The translations under genes were made by a program, and so were the position numbers. From an uncultured Burkholderiales bacterium (GTDB lineage: Bacteria; Pseudomonadota; Gammaproteobacteria; Burkholderiales; Burkholderiaceae_C), in NCBI GenBank assembly GCA_903844385.1, contig CAIMTJ010000057.1, positions 1 to 42,513 on the forward strand: 42,513 bases of DNA, given 5' to 3'. Below the pieces are notes generated by a model that saw only the letters and a program-made list of their open reading frames with translations, had not been told where the DNA came from and ran no database searches. Of the stretch, positions 1 through 7,687 are shown in pieces; the stretch's first letter is position 1, and each line of letters begins with the position of its first letter.

Positions 1-2
1 GG

Positions 3-797
3 CAATATCCCGACATCAACAGCTTCATTGTCCACGACGGTATACAAGTCGCCAAATCGATTGTTGACGATGGAAAGGGTGACTATGACTTCGATGACGT
101 TGACCTCTTACCAGTTATCCCCAATCCCGGAAAAATTTTCGGTGTCGGACTCAATTACCACGACCACGTGAGCGAAGCCAATAAGGCGATTGGCAACCGC
201 AAAGCACCGGATCGCGCCATGATCTTTGCGCGTTGGAAGGAGTCCTTGACGGCCCACAAAAAACCCATCTTACGCCCTCGCGTGTCCCATATGCTGGACT
301 GGGAAGCCGAACTTCTTGTGGTGATCGGGAAATCGACCGGTCGCTATGTTCCCAGGGACAAGGTGTTCGATTATATTTTCGGGTATTCGTGCTTTAATGA
401 GGCTTGTCTGAGAGACTACCAACGGCATTCAAGTCAAATCAGCCCCGGTAAAAATTTTGAGAAAACCGGTGCAAGTGGCCCTTGGTTGGTCACGGCCGAT
501 GAAATCCCCAATCCAATGAACTTGAACATCGAGATGCGTCTCAATGGAACAGTGATGCAAAAAGCAAACACTTCCGAGATGATTCATTCCATTGAAGCGA
601 CCATTGAATACATCACCGAATGGATCCGGCTTGAGCCTGGAGACATGATTGCAACGGGCACCATGGGTGGCGTTGGATTTGCCAGAACACCCCCCATTTT
701 CATGAAGCCCGGCGATATTGCGGAAGTTGAAATTGAGCACATCGGCATTTTGACCAACACCATCGAAGACGAGCCTGCCAACTTAACTCACTTGTAA
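3..797 (+). CDS. Fumarylacetoacetate hydrolase (FAH) family protein, 5' end off window
   Basis: The open frame continues in phase to the left edge, so the N-terminus is missing; the GTG at 168 is internal. Before it the frame already reads the FAH-fold entry motif PNPGKIFGVGLNYHDHV. Further family marks are DWEAELLVVIGK with the two metal-binding glutamates, NEACLRDYQ, and the C-terminal segment with EPGDMIATGTMGGVGF. The family cleaves or isomerises C-C bonds of 2-oxo or acylpyruvate-type acids in the cytoplasm with a divalent metal, typically late in aromatic catabolism. The third metal position (usually Asp in N-D-x-[ST]-x-R-D) is Glu here, which may be a subfamily trait. The exact substrate cannot be told from sequence. 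Catabolic neighbours (Bug receptors, a dioxygenase, an aromatic decarboxylase) fit a degradative role. Confidence 0.9.
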   Translation, partial: QYPDINSFIVHDGIQVAKSIVDDGKGDYDFDDVDLLPVIPNPGKIFGVGLNYHDHVSEANKAIGNRKAPDRAMIFARWKESLTAHKKPILRPRVSHMLDWEAELLVVIGKSTGRYVPRDKVFDYIFGYSCFNEACLRDYQRHSSQISPGKNFEKTGASGPWLVTADEIPNPMNLNIEMRLNGTVMQKANTSEMIHSIEATIEYITEWIRLEPGDMIATGTMGGVGFARTPPIFMKPGDIAEVEIEHIGILTNTIEDEPANLTHL

Positions 798-914
798 AGT
801 CAATCCCCGTCACATTGTCCATGTTCAGACCACAAACCTTGGGCAGCCACGAGCGAGAGATTGGTAGATATTGGAATGCTTTAAAAATGATGATTGCTGT
901 ATGCTGATTTCCCA

Positions 915-954
915 AGTCAATGTATTTGACTCATTCCATTCAACCCTTTAAAAC
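915..954 (+). promoter_or_regulatory. Putative promoter and small dyad upstream of the DUF2889 gene
   Basis: TTGACT (926-931) and TAAAAC (949-954) are separated by 17 nt and resemble a sigma-70 promoter. The -35 forms the right arm of a perfect 6-bp dyad AGTCAA/TTGACT with a 5-nt loop (915-931). Transcription from here would begin at about the ATG at 960, which has no Shine-Dalgarno sequence, so the message could be leaderless. Based on consensus matching only. Confidence 0.3.
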
Positions 955-959
955 CAACT

Positions 960-1520
960 ATGCCCTTATCCCCCCCAACACCAAGACGTCGCATTCACGA
1001 CAGAGTCATCACCATGTCCACCTTTGAGCGCGATGATGGCTTCTTTGACATTGAGTCTCACCTTGTCGACACAAAACCTATGCCTATTCATCGTATGATG
1101 TCGAAAGAGACCAATCCGGCTGGATCGCATCTGCATGACTTATTGATTCGATTCACTGTGGATGAACATTTTATAATTCAAGGGATAGAGGCTGCATCGG
1201 ACACGACGCCCTATCAAATCTGCAAAGAAGCAGAAAACACCCTCTCGGTCTTGGTAGGAGAACAAGTTGGCAAAGGATGGTCCCGACTCGTCAAGGCCAA
1301 ATTGCGAGGTACTGTGAGTTGCACTCACTTGAAGGAAATGCTCATTCCCATGGCAACCGTGGCATTTCAGGGAATCACCGGCTTGAGATTCAACGTCTCG
1401 ACACAAGAACAAGTAAAACCCATCCCAGAGCTCATCAACAGTTGCTATGCGTTTGCAGATCACAGAGAAGTGGTGATGCAACTTTGGCCACAAAGTCACA
1501 AACCAAAACACTCAAGTTAA
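960..1520 (+). CDS. DUF2889 family protein
   Basis: A 186-residue protein with the DUF2889 hallmarks: N-terminal MPLSPPTPRRRIHDR, then RDDGFFDIESHLVDTK (about residues 25-40), a segment with VDEHFIIQGIEAASDTTPYQIC, and CTHLKEML near residue 122. The MPLSPP start is what I remember of family members, so I keep ATG 960 although no Shine-Dalgarno precedes it. No signal peptide or membrane segment is seen. Function is unknown for the family; members are often found near aromatic or CoA-ester catabolism genes, which would fit the FAH gene upstream. Two small membrane-protein genes follow on the same strand. Confidence 0.8.
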   Translation: MPLSPPTPRRRIHDRVITMSTFERDDGFFDIESHLVDTKPMPIHRMMSKETNPAGSHLHDLLIRFTVDEHFIIQGIEAASDTTPYQICKEAENTLSVLVGEQVGKGWSRLVKAKLRGTVSCTHLKEMLIPMATVAFQGITGLRFNVSTQEQVKPIPELINSCYAFADHREVVMQLWPQSHKPKHSS

Positions 1521-1546
1521 ATCAAAAGCGGGAAGGAGTTGATCGC

Positions 1547-1735
1547 ATGACCGGTGAAATTGCAGAACTCAGTGTTGAATTCATGGTGATACTGGTATCA
1601 CCTATTCTTCACCACTACTATCTTTGGCGATACAAAAAGGTAGAAAAAACCGTTATTTTTCAAAACATCAAAATTTATGCATTCCTCTATACCCTGATTG
1701 GTCTAGCAGGACTTGTTTTATTTCTCAAGCAATAA
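1547..1735 (+). CDS. Small membrane protein (62 aa), unknown function
   Basis: ATG 1547 follows a good Shine-Dalgarno (GGAAGGAG at 1531-1538, spacing about 8) and begins 26 nt after the DUF2889 stop. The 62 residues contain two hydrophobic stretches, about residues 8-24 and 43-60, separated by a basic segment (WRYKKVEK), as expected for a two-pass inner-membrane protein. I recognise no family. The ribosome-binding site, position in the run and hydrophobic pattern argue for a real gene; the short length leaves doubt. Confidence 0.5.
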   Translation: MTGEIAELSVEFMVILVSPILHHYYLWRYKKVEKTVIFQNIKIYAFLYTLIGLAGLVLFLKQ

Positions 1736-1774
1736 GAAGACCCTATCAACTCCATACCTGAAAGGAATCAGTCC

Positions 1775-2023
1775 ATGAATTTATCCCCCTCTAAAGTCTC
1801 TCTTGTCTCAGTCTGGGTCATTGGTGCATTGGTTGGAATTTACATGGAATTCCATTTAGAGACCAATCAAATCATGCCCATTTCGGTTTTAACGGCTTGC
1901 CTATTCATCTTACTGTTTCAGATTGAAGCAAAGTTGTCCCGCGCTGAAAAAGAACGCGATGAATTGCAGGCTGAAATTCAACATTTAAAAATAGAAATCA
2001 CCAAATCCAGATCGGCGTCTTGA
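1775..2023 (+). CDS. Small membrane protein with C-terminal coiled coil (82 aa)
   Basis: The ATG at 1775 is preceded by GAAAGGA, with a spacing of about 8. Residues about 8-25 and 34-50 are hydrophobic and likely membrane-spanning. Residues about 51-76 are charged with heptad-like spacing (SRAEKERDEL, AEIQHLKIEI), suggesting a short cytoplasmic coiled coil. It lies 39 nt after the preceding small membrane-protein gene, so the two may be cotranscribed. No family recognised; a structural or partner-binding role is only a guess. Confidence 0.55.
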   Translation: MNLSPSKVSLVSVWVIGALVGIYMEFHLETNQIMPISVLTACLFILLFQIEAKLSRAEKERDELQAEIQHLKIEITKSRSAS

Positions 2024-2209
2024 TCGATTGAAGGTTTGACTTGCATCCGATCGAGCCTTGAGTTTGAATTCTCAACAAGTTTTCTTCTCAAATGGCAAGA
2101 ACACTGATTAGATGAGGTGTCATTTTGTTTGAACTTGTGATACGCCATGTGAGGTCTTGACTGATCGACCCATTCAGTCTGCCCCCCTCTTCAAGCAAAA
2201 GAAGCTTTG

Positions 2210-3220
2210 CTATTGCTTTTCAATTTTGGCTTTGGCAATGATGTCACTCCATTTGCGAATATCAGAACTCAAAAGCTCAGCCGCTTGTTCCGGCGAACTG
2301 CTTTGCGCAATCATGCTGATGTCTTCCAATTTCTTTTTAATTTCACTGCTACTCAAAATCGCCTGCAGTTCGCGATTGAGGCGATTGATCACGTCTTTGG
2401 GTGTTTTTGCCGGTGCTGCCAACCCATTCCATGACGAGACGTGGAAACCACTCAATCCTTCAGCTTCGTTGCAGGCGGCAATTTCTGGCAACAAAGGGGA
2501 CCGCTTCTCGCTCAACACAGCAAGGGCTTTGATGGACTTGCTGGTGATTTGTGTCATCAATGGCCCCAAAATATCAATCATAATGTCGATCTCTCCCCCT
2601 CTGAGCGCATTGATCACCGGCGGTGTTCCATTAAAAGGAACAATTTGGGCCTTGATGCCCGTGGACGCCATGAAATACTCTGCGGCCAAGTTTTGAGTGG
2701 TACCAATCTGCGGTGTTCCAATGTTGAGTGCACCTGGATTTGCTTTCGCATAGGTCAATAGATCACTGTAATTTTTGAATCGGCCATTCGGTGCACTGGC
2801 AATGACCAAATCAAAAGTGGCCATTTTGGAAATGGGTTGAAAGTCTTTGACCGTATCAAAGGGTAGACTCTTAAAGAGGGCGGCACTCACCGCTGTCCCA
2901 CTCGAAATCAACAACAAAGTATGGCCATCGGGCTCGGCATGGGAGACCAATTCAGCCGCCACAATACCGCCAGCGCTGGGTTTGTTGTCGATCACAACAG
3001 CTTGACCGATTCGCTCAGAGAGTTTCTGAGCAACCGCTCTGGCCGATATATCCGCAGCACCACCTGGCGCATTGGGCACAATAATTCGAATCGTCTTACT
3101 TGGGAAAGAGGATTGAGCCCACGAATTGATGGTCAAGAACAACAACATTGAGCAAAAAACGCGGCTCAAATGGAAAGCAAATCGAAATTTTAAAAATTTC
3201 ATTTTATGGGTCATTGACAT
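2210..3220 (-). CDS. Bug family tripartite tricarboxylate transporter substrate-binding protein
   Basis: A 336-residue periplasmic binding protein of the TctC/Bug family, the receptor part of TTT transporters that take up carboxylates and aromatic acids. A signal peptide ends near SWAQ|SSFPSK (about residues 35-36). The mature protein opens with the family signature IRIIVPNAPGGAADISAR, followed by VVIDNKPSAGG and PDGHTLLL. The start at 3220 has the Shine-Dalgarno AAAGGA six nucleotides upstream. No TctA/TctB membrane subunits occur in the window, as is common for Bug genes, which greatly outnumber permeases in Burkholderiales. The gene stands alone with a large inverted repeat just upstream, so it may have its own regulator. 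The ligand is unknown. Confidence 0.93.
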   Translation of the reverse strand: MSMTHKMKFLKFRFAFHLSRVFCSMLLFLTINSWAQSSFPSKTIRIIVPNAPGGAADISARAVAQKLSERIGQAVVIDNKPSAGGIVAAELVSHAEPDGHTLLLISSGTAVSAALFKSLPFDTVKDFQPISKMATFDLVIASAPNGRFKNYSDLLTYAKANPGALNIGTPQIGTTQNLAAEYFMASTGIKAQIVPFNGTPPVINALRGGEIDIMIDILGPLMTQITSKSIKALAVLSEKRSPLLPEIAACNEAEGLSGFHVSSWNGLAAPAKTPKDVINRLNRELQAILSSSEIKKKLEDISMIAQSSSPEQAAELLSSDIRKWSDIIAKAKIEKQ

Positions 3221-3251
3221 TCAAGTTCCTTTAAGAATACGTTCAGCACGG

Positions 3252-3293
3252 GTATAGTTATGACAATGCAAGCTGCATCTGACACAACTATAC
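3252..3293. promoter_or_regulatory. 42-nt near-perfect inverted repeat upstream of Bug gene
   Basis: The outer arms GTATAGTT (3252-3259) and AACTATAC (3286-3293) are exact complements. Pairing continues inward through TG and CA to ATGCA/TGCAT around a 3-nt centre (AGC, 3271-3273), with two mismatches and one bulge across 19-20 nt arms. It lies 31-73 nt upstream of the ATG at 3220. This could be an operator for a dimeric regulator with two nested sites, or a hairpin in the leader. No regulator gene is encoded nearby. Confidence 0.65.
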
Positions 3294-3342
3294 GCTTGTA
3301 TTTCCCATTACATCACCGACTGATCAGAGGTGCAACAGCAAT

Positions 3343-4044
3343 TCAGTTATTGACGACCTTGATGGATTGAATGACCACATCAGTAACTGGAACATTTGCA
3401 AACCCACCGACAGTCTGTGTCGCTGTATTGGCAATGGTATTGATCGTTGCACTGGTTTGCGCACCCAATCCAAAATTATTGGTTGATATCCCAAAGACTG
3501 CATAGCCTGGATTTACGGCATTGATGTAGTCTAAAGAACTGGCGTTGTTGACCAAATTGATGAAAAATTGAGAAGTTGCACTATTGGGATCTGAGGTCCT
3601 TGCCATGGCAATGGTGTACAAGGTATTGCTCAACCCATTTGGAGTTTCTAGGGAAATAGCAGGCAGTGTAGGGATTTTGGGGACAAGCCCAGGCGTGTAA
3701 CCCCCGCCCTGAATCACAAAATTGGGGATGACTCGATGGAAAATGGTTCCATTAAAAAAACCGGCATTGGTATAGTTCAGAAAGTTTTGAACGGTCAGGG
3801 GCGCACTCACAGGAAAGAGCTGGAAATCCATGGATCCCACATTGGTTTGAATCCGTATATAGGTATTTTGATTGGAGGATGAACCAATGGAGAGAATATT
3901 CCCCACAGTGACCACCACATTGTTATAGGTTGTAGACCCAACTTGCACACTTGGGATCGACAGCTGGTTATTGGCTGGGTTGTAGATATCGGCCGCAAAA
4001 CTTGTATGGATGAAAGTTAACAGCATCAATAACAGGAACTTCAT
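3343..4044 (-). CDS. Secreted cyclophilin-type peptidyl-prolyl cis-trans isomerase
   Basis: A 233-residue protein with a signal peptide (cleavage near FAA|DIYN, residues 17-18) and a cyclophilin domain from about residue 62. The active-site segment FHRVIPNFVIQGGG (about 102-115, catalytic Arg104) and SATSQFFINL are both present. It should isomerise X-Pro bonds of exported proteins in the periplasm. Between signal peptide and domain lies a 40-residue segment (around LSIPSVQVGSTTY and VVVTVGNI) that is not part of the cyclophilin fold and looks like a small beta-rich module. The start has a good Shine-Dalgarno (GAGGTGA). It is slightly longer than PpiA-type enzymes because of this module. Neighbours give no clue to clients. 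Confidence 0.88.
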   Translation of the reverse strand: MKFLLLMLLTFIHTSFAADIYNPANNQLSIPSVQVGSTTYNNVVVTVGNILSIGSSSNQNTYIRIQTNVGSMDFQLFPVSAPLTVQNFLNYTNAGFFNGTIFHRVIPNFVIQGGGYTPGLVPKIPTLPAISLETPNGLSNTLYTIAMARTSDPNSATSQFFINLVNNASSLDYINAVNPGYAVFGISTNNFGLGAQTSATINTIANTATQTVGGFANVPVTDVVIQSIKVVNN

Positions 4045-4333
4045 GACTCACCTCTTCATCTTTACGCTGAAATCAAAGACAATCACAATTTTAGCCTTCG
4101 TCAGTGATGCAAGCTCGACCCCACCCATTGGGCTGAGCACGCGCAAGTTTCAGGGCTTAAATACCCACTTTCACTCCGAGCAAGAGCCTAGGTGGAAGGG
4201 TTTTTAAAAAACCGACAACGGCAAGCTCTTGAATGCGTCTGCAATGGACAGAACCGATGCCACGTAGCGCTTGATTTGAAAGCAACTCTAGTGGCACCCG
4301 CCCCTATTCACCGCTCACAGACCTAGAATCATA

Positions 4334-5200
4334 CTAGCCTGGTATTGGAGACATGGAGCCTTCGATTTGCACGCGAAAACCAGATCTGACGTTGGGCCAG
4401 TAATCCCATATGGCTTTGTGTTGAGCACACCGATTATCCCAAAACGCAATTGAGTTTTCTTCCCAGCGAAAGCGACATGACCATTCGTCACGACCGATGT
4501 GGCGGTATAAAAACTTCAAAATAGCATCGCTTTCATTTTTCGGAAGTTCGTTGATATGGGAAGTGAAGTCCCAATTCACATAGATTCCCAGTCGCTGACT
4601 CTCGGGATGGCGAACGATGATAGGGTGGGTTGAAATGGGCGTTCCGGGCCCAAATACTCTCGTTCCATCGTGAGTGGCAGTCAGTCCCTTTAAGAAGGAT
4701 TTCATTCGATCGGATAATGCTTCATAGGCCGCATAAGTACTGGCAAACATGGTGTCACCGCCACTGTTTGGGGGCAAGGTATGGTTATAAAGCATGCTAC
4801 CCAGTGGGGGAAATGGAGCACAGGATTGATCACTGTGCCAATTTTCACCAGAAATGCGAATGGAGTTTTCATCGTAATGAAATTTTCTCACCAATGGATT
4901 ATCAGTCCCCTTGCTGATCGTATTGACGCCAACGTGTTGACCCAATGAACCAAAGTGGCTGGCAAACCGAATTTGATCATCAAAATTTATTTTTTGATCC
5001 CGAAAAAATAGAACTTGAAACTGTATGAATGCTCGTTTGACCTCTTCAATCTGAGTCTGCGAAAGCTCTTTTGTCAAATCAATGTCAGTGATGACCGCAC
5101 CGATATGAGGAGAATAGGGACTGACTTTGATACTTCGATAATCTTTATTCAAATCAACTTTGTCAGCATGAATGGGGGCGCCTACGGTACTGGTAAACAT
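4334..5200 (-). CDS. TauD/TfdA family Fe(II)/2-oxoglutarate-dependent dioxygenase
   Basis: A 288-residue protein of the TauD/TfdA family, which hydroxylates sulfonates, phenoxyacids or other carboxylates using Fe(II), O2 and 2-oxoglutarate. The facial triad is visible as H122 and D124 in ENWHSDQS and H261 in DNRCAQHKAIWDY. The 2-oxoglutarate-binding arginine is probably R276 in SGFRVQIEG. Near the N-terminus are GAVITDIDL and VLFFRDQ, also typical. The length is normal for the family. It starts 32 nt after the stop of an upstream Bug receptor gene on the same strand, so the two are probably one operon, with the receptor supplying the acid that the enzyme oxidises. The substrate is unknown. 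Confidence 0.92.
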   Translation of the reverse strand: MFTSTVGAPIHADKVDLNKDYRSIKVSPYSPHIGAVITDIDLTKELSQTQIEEVKRAFIQFQVLFFRDQKINFDDQIRFASHFGSLGQHVGVNTISKGTDNPLVRKFHYDENSIRISGENWHSDQSCAPFPPLGSMLYNHTLPPNSGGDTMFASTYAAYEALSDRMKSFLKGLTATHDGTRVFGPGTPISTHPIIVRHPESQRLGIYVNWDFTSHINELPKNESDAILKFLYRHIGRDEWSCRFRWEENSIAFWDNRCAQHKAIWDYWPNVRSGFRVQIEGSMSPIPG

Positions 5201-5232
5201 AGAGTCACATCCTTTTTCTGTTTAAATATTGC

Positions 5233-6225
5233 TCAATCAATCTTGGTCCCGGTGAGTTTGATCACCTTTGCCCATTTCACAAGCTCATTGTTGACAAATG
5301 CCGCAAATTCTTCAGGTGTAGAGCTTGACGCTTCTACCCCGATGGCCGTCATCGATTTTTTATAGCTCTCGTTTTGGGTTGCTTTGGCAACTTCGGCATT
5401 GAGCTTGTCCACCTGGGACCTGGGCGTTGCACTCGAAGTGAAGAGCCCAGTCCAGCTATCGACCTCATAGCCCGGCAGACCAGCTTGTTGAAAGGTGGGT
5501 AATTCGGGATTCGATGGCCATGGCTTGCTCGAGGTCACAGCCAAAGCACGCATCTTGCCTGATTGCACCAATGTCATGGCATTGGTAATGGTCTCGATCA
5601 TCATAGAGACGTTGCCAGACATTAAATCATTGACCGCAGCGCCACCACCTTTGTAAGGCACGTGCACCAAATCAATACCCGCTGTTGTTTTCAATAATTC
5701 ACCGGCCAGATGCGATATGGATCCATTACCCGCAGAAGCATAGGTTAACTTGCCTGGATTATTTTTCGCATAAAGAATTAATTCTTTCAATGAGTGAATT
5801 GGCAATGTGCTGTTCACAATCAAGACGCTCGGATTGAAGGCCAAAATCGAAATAGGTTGCAAATCCTTGACGGGATCAACGGGGAAATTCTTGAATAAGA
5901 CAGGTGCAACACCGTTGGTACCAATAGTGCCGTAGAGCAAGGTGTGCCCGTCGGGGTTGGCTTTGGCAACAGCTTCAATCGCCACCCCACCCCCACCGCC
6001 TGGTTTGTTGTCTACAAAATAGGGGGTATTCGTTTGATCACTCAGTTGCTTGGCCAAGTTTCTTGCCATCACATCAGAGGACCCACCCGCCGCAAAGGGC
6101 ACCAAGATTTTATAGGGCTTGGCTGCGCTGACTTGAGCAAAACCTACGGACGATTGAACCAATAAAATGCATTGACAGACGACACTGAATGCAAGTAAAA
6201 AAATATGGTGCTTTCTCATGAACAT
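5233..6225 (-). CDS. Bug family TTT transporter substrate-binding protein (operon with TauD)
   Basis: A TctC/Bug periplasmic receptor of 330 residues from the ATG at 6225, chosen because GGGGGAT lies seven nucleotides upstream; the frame opens earlier (6264), but that start would put a poor extension before the signal peptide. The signal peptide is MFMRKHHIFLLAFSVV onward, cleaved near GFAQ|VSAAK. Family motifs are ILVPFAAGGSSDVMAR, VDNKPGGGGGVA, NPDGHTLLYG and VPYKGGGAAVNDLMSG. It is followed after 32 nt by the TauD-type dioxygenase gene. A perfect 12-bp palindrome lies in the upstream region (6392-6403). Probable role: capture of an organic acid for uptake; no permease genes nearby. Confidence 0.92.
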   Translation of the reverse strand: MFMRKHHIFLLAFSVVCQCILLVQSSVGFAQVSAAKPYKILVPFAAGGSSDVMARNLAKQLSDQTNTPYFVDNKPGGGGGVAIEAVAKANPDGHTLLYGTIGTNGVAPVLFKNFPVDPVKDLQPISILAFNPSVLIVNSTLPIHSLKELILYAKNNPGKLTYASAGNGSISHLAGELLKTTAGIDLVHVPYKGGGAAVNDLMSGNVSMMIETITNAMTLVQSGKMRALAVTSSKPWPSNPELPTFQQAGLPGYEVDSWTGLFTSSATPRSQVDKLNAEVAKATQNESYKKSMTAIGVEASSSTPEEFAAFVNNELVKWAKVIKLTGTKID

Positions 6226-6391
6226 GCGACATCCCCCATTCCAAAAAAACATATCATGACACAAATCAAACAGTTATCGAAGCGCAAATCTCATGGTTCA
6301 TGGAAAACGAGCAAAAAATGTCTCCGCCATCATTGAAAAACCAGCCCAGGCTCGAATCCATCCAAAAAATTCAATAGCATCTTCAACTTGC

Positions 6392-6403
6392 GATCTATAG
6401 ATC
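6392..6403. promoter_or_regulatory. Perfect 12-bp palindrome upstream of Bug-TauD operon
   Basis: GATCTATAGATC reads the same on both strands. It sits 167-178 nt upstream of the Bug start at 6225, in the 274-nt region between this gene and the lipoprotein gene end at 6500. It is the right size for a dimeric repressor or activator site. No regulator is recognised in the window. Confidence 0.4.
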
Positions 6404-6499
6404 ACCCCATGAGCAATGATCCTTCGGATTTTTGCGTGTTGAGCGATTCAAGCGTGTTACGAAGTCCCCCTTGAAATCCAATCACCTCAAAGACCGGAC

Positions 6500-7267
6500 T
6501 CAGCACTTCTCGCGCCGGCAGTCACGATTTTTTTCAGGCGGTGGCTTTGATTCACGCTGCTGCAGTGGTGCAGGCTCGCGGCGCAGTTCTTGTTGAGGTT
6601 GAAAGGTTTGTCGCGGCAGTTCACGGTGCTCTTGTGCTGGTTGTGCAGGTTGTGTGGTTTGGGGGATTGAATTGGGACGCTGAGGGTTGGCCAAAGCCGG
6701 GGGAGCAGTGAATTGAGGGCGAATGCCCTCGGGTCGTGGTCGATTGGGCTCACCCCATGGTCTCATGCCTTCTTGGCTTTGAAAACCACCATTGTTGCGT
6801 CTTTCATTGAAGTGGTTTTCATTCACAAGCCCAGTTGGGACTCGATCGTGAATGGTGCCCATCGGAGGATTGGGCCGCCATTGTCCATTGCTTTGCACGA
6901 TGGAGCCAAAAACAGGTCTTTTGCCATTGATCACTCCACCACCCGCTCTCCACCTGTCGATCTGAACCTCTGGTGGTCGGTGGTAGACAAAATACCCACG
7001 ATAAATTTCTCGACCGCCAACACCATACCAAGCGCCATCAACATATCGCATGGGCATCACACAAAAGCATGATCCAGGAGCGTCAATATAGAGGGGATAA
7101 AAGGCAACGCCAGGATGATCGTCATAGTAGACAGGCGCATCAACGATGTATTCATTCGGGGGGATGAAGTCGTAGGAGACTTGTCCTTCATGACCATACG
7201 GCGATTGAAGCTCCGCACACCCACCGAGGATCAAAAATGTCATGAGAAAAATAAGCTGTTGAATCAT
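6500..7267 (-). CDS. Pro/Gln-rich lipoprotein of unknown function
   Basis: The open frame extends to 7429, but a lipoprotein signal starts at Met 7267: MIQQLIFLMTFLILGGC, with lipobox LGGC, so I place the start there (255 aa). No clear Shine-Dalgarno decides it; Met 7279 is an alternative. After the lipid-anchored Cys come about 100 residues rich in Tyr, Asp and Pro (FYPLYIDAPG, WYGVGG, YRGYFVYHRPP), which suggest a small folded beta-type domain. From about residue 110 to the end the chain is low-complexity, rich in Pro, Gln, Arg and Asn, and ends in a basic CRREKC. Likely an envelope protein with a disordered C-terminus. No family recognised. Confidence 0.65.
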   Translation of the reverse strand: MIQQLIFLMTFLILGGCAELQSPYGHEGQVSYDFIPPNEYIVDAPVYYDDHPGVAFYPLYIDAPGSCFCVMPMRYVDGAWYGVGGREIYRGYFVYHRPPEVQIDRWRAGGGVINGKRPVFGSIVQSNGQWRPNPPMGTIHDRVPTGLVNENHFNERRNNGGFQSQEGMRPWGEPNRPRPEGIRPQFTAPPALANPQRPNSIPQTTQPAQPAQEHRELPRQTFQPQQELRREPAPLQQRESKPPPEKNRDCRREKC

Positions 7268-7687
7268 TGAACTTAACATTGATGAAGAGAGGGTCGACGC
7301 CAAGTGCAATTCATTGGCATGCAAAAGTGATCGATTCATAGAGACACCCATCGTACCACCGTCAGAATCAGCAAAATGAACGGCCATTGACCACACTCGG
7401 GGACTTGAATCTCGACCCCATCGAGACATGTGACCGCTGTAACACCTCTTAGACTCAGCAACACAATGACTCTTGAGTTGCTCAGAGCATCTTCAAAAGA
7501 GCCCTGATCGTGATGAAGACCTGGGAGAGTTCGAGATTGGGTAATCTGATTGACCGTGCTTATTCATGGTTTACACCATCGCTTTCATTCTTGTTTTGTG
7601 TCATGCTATGCAGACCCTTTTTGATGCAACGCGACTTCACGAGAAGCCCTTTGTAACAACATCATTTTTGTACTCTGGAGTTTTAAA
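7268..7687. other. 420-nt divergent intergenic region between lipoprotein and decarboxylase genes
   Basis: No protein-coding signal with a ribosome-binding site was found apart from the upstream extension of the lipoprotein frame. TTGACC (7550-7555) and TACACC (7572-7577), 16 nt apart, could be a weak sigma-70 promoter for the rightward decarboxylase-Bug pair. TGGAG at 7676-7680 is the ribosome-binding site for the TTG start at 7688. No strong dyad was seen. Confidence 0.3.

Noticed and set aside
421-480. Unusual metal site in the FAH-family protein (Glu instead of Asp)
   Set aside because: The N-E-x-x-x-R-D form may well be common in this subfamily; I could not establish that it is unusual.
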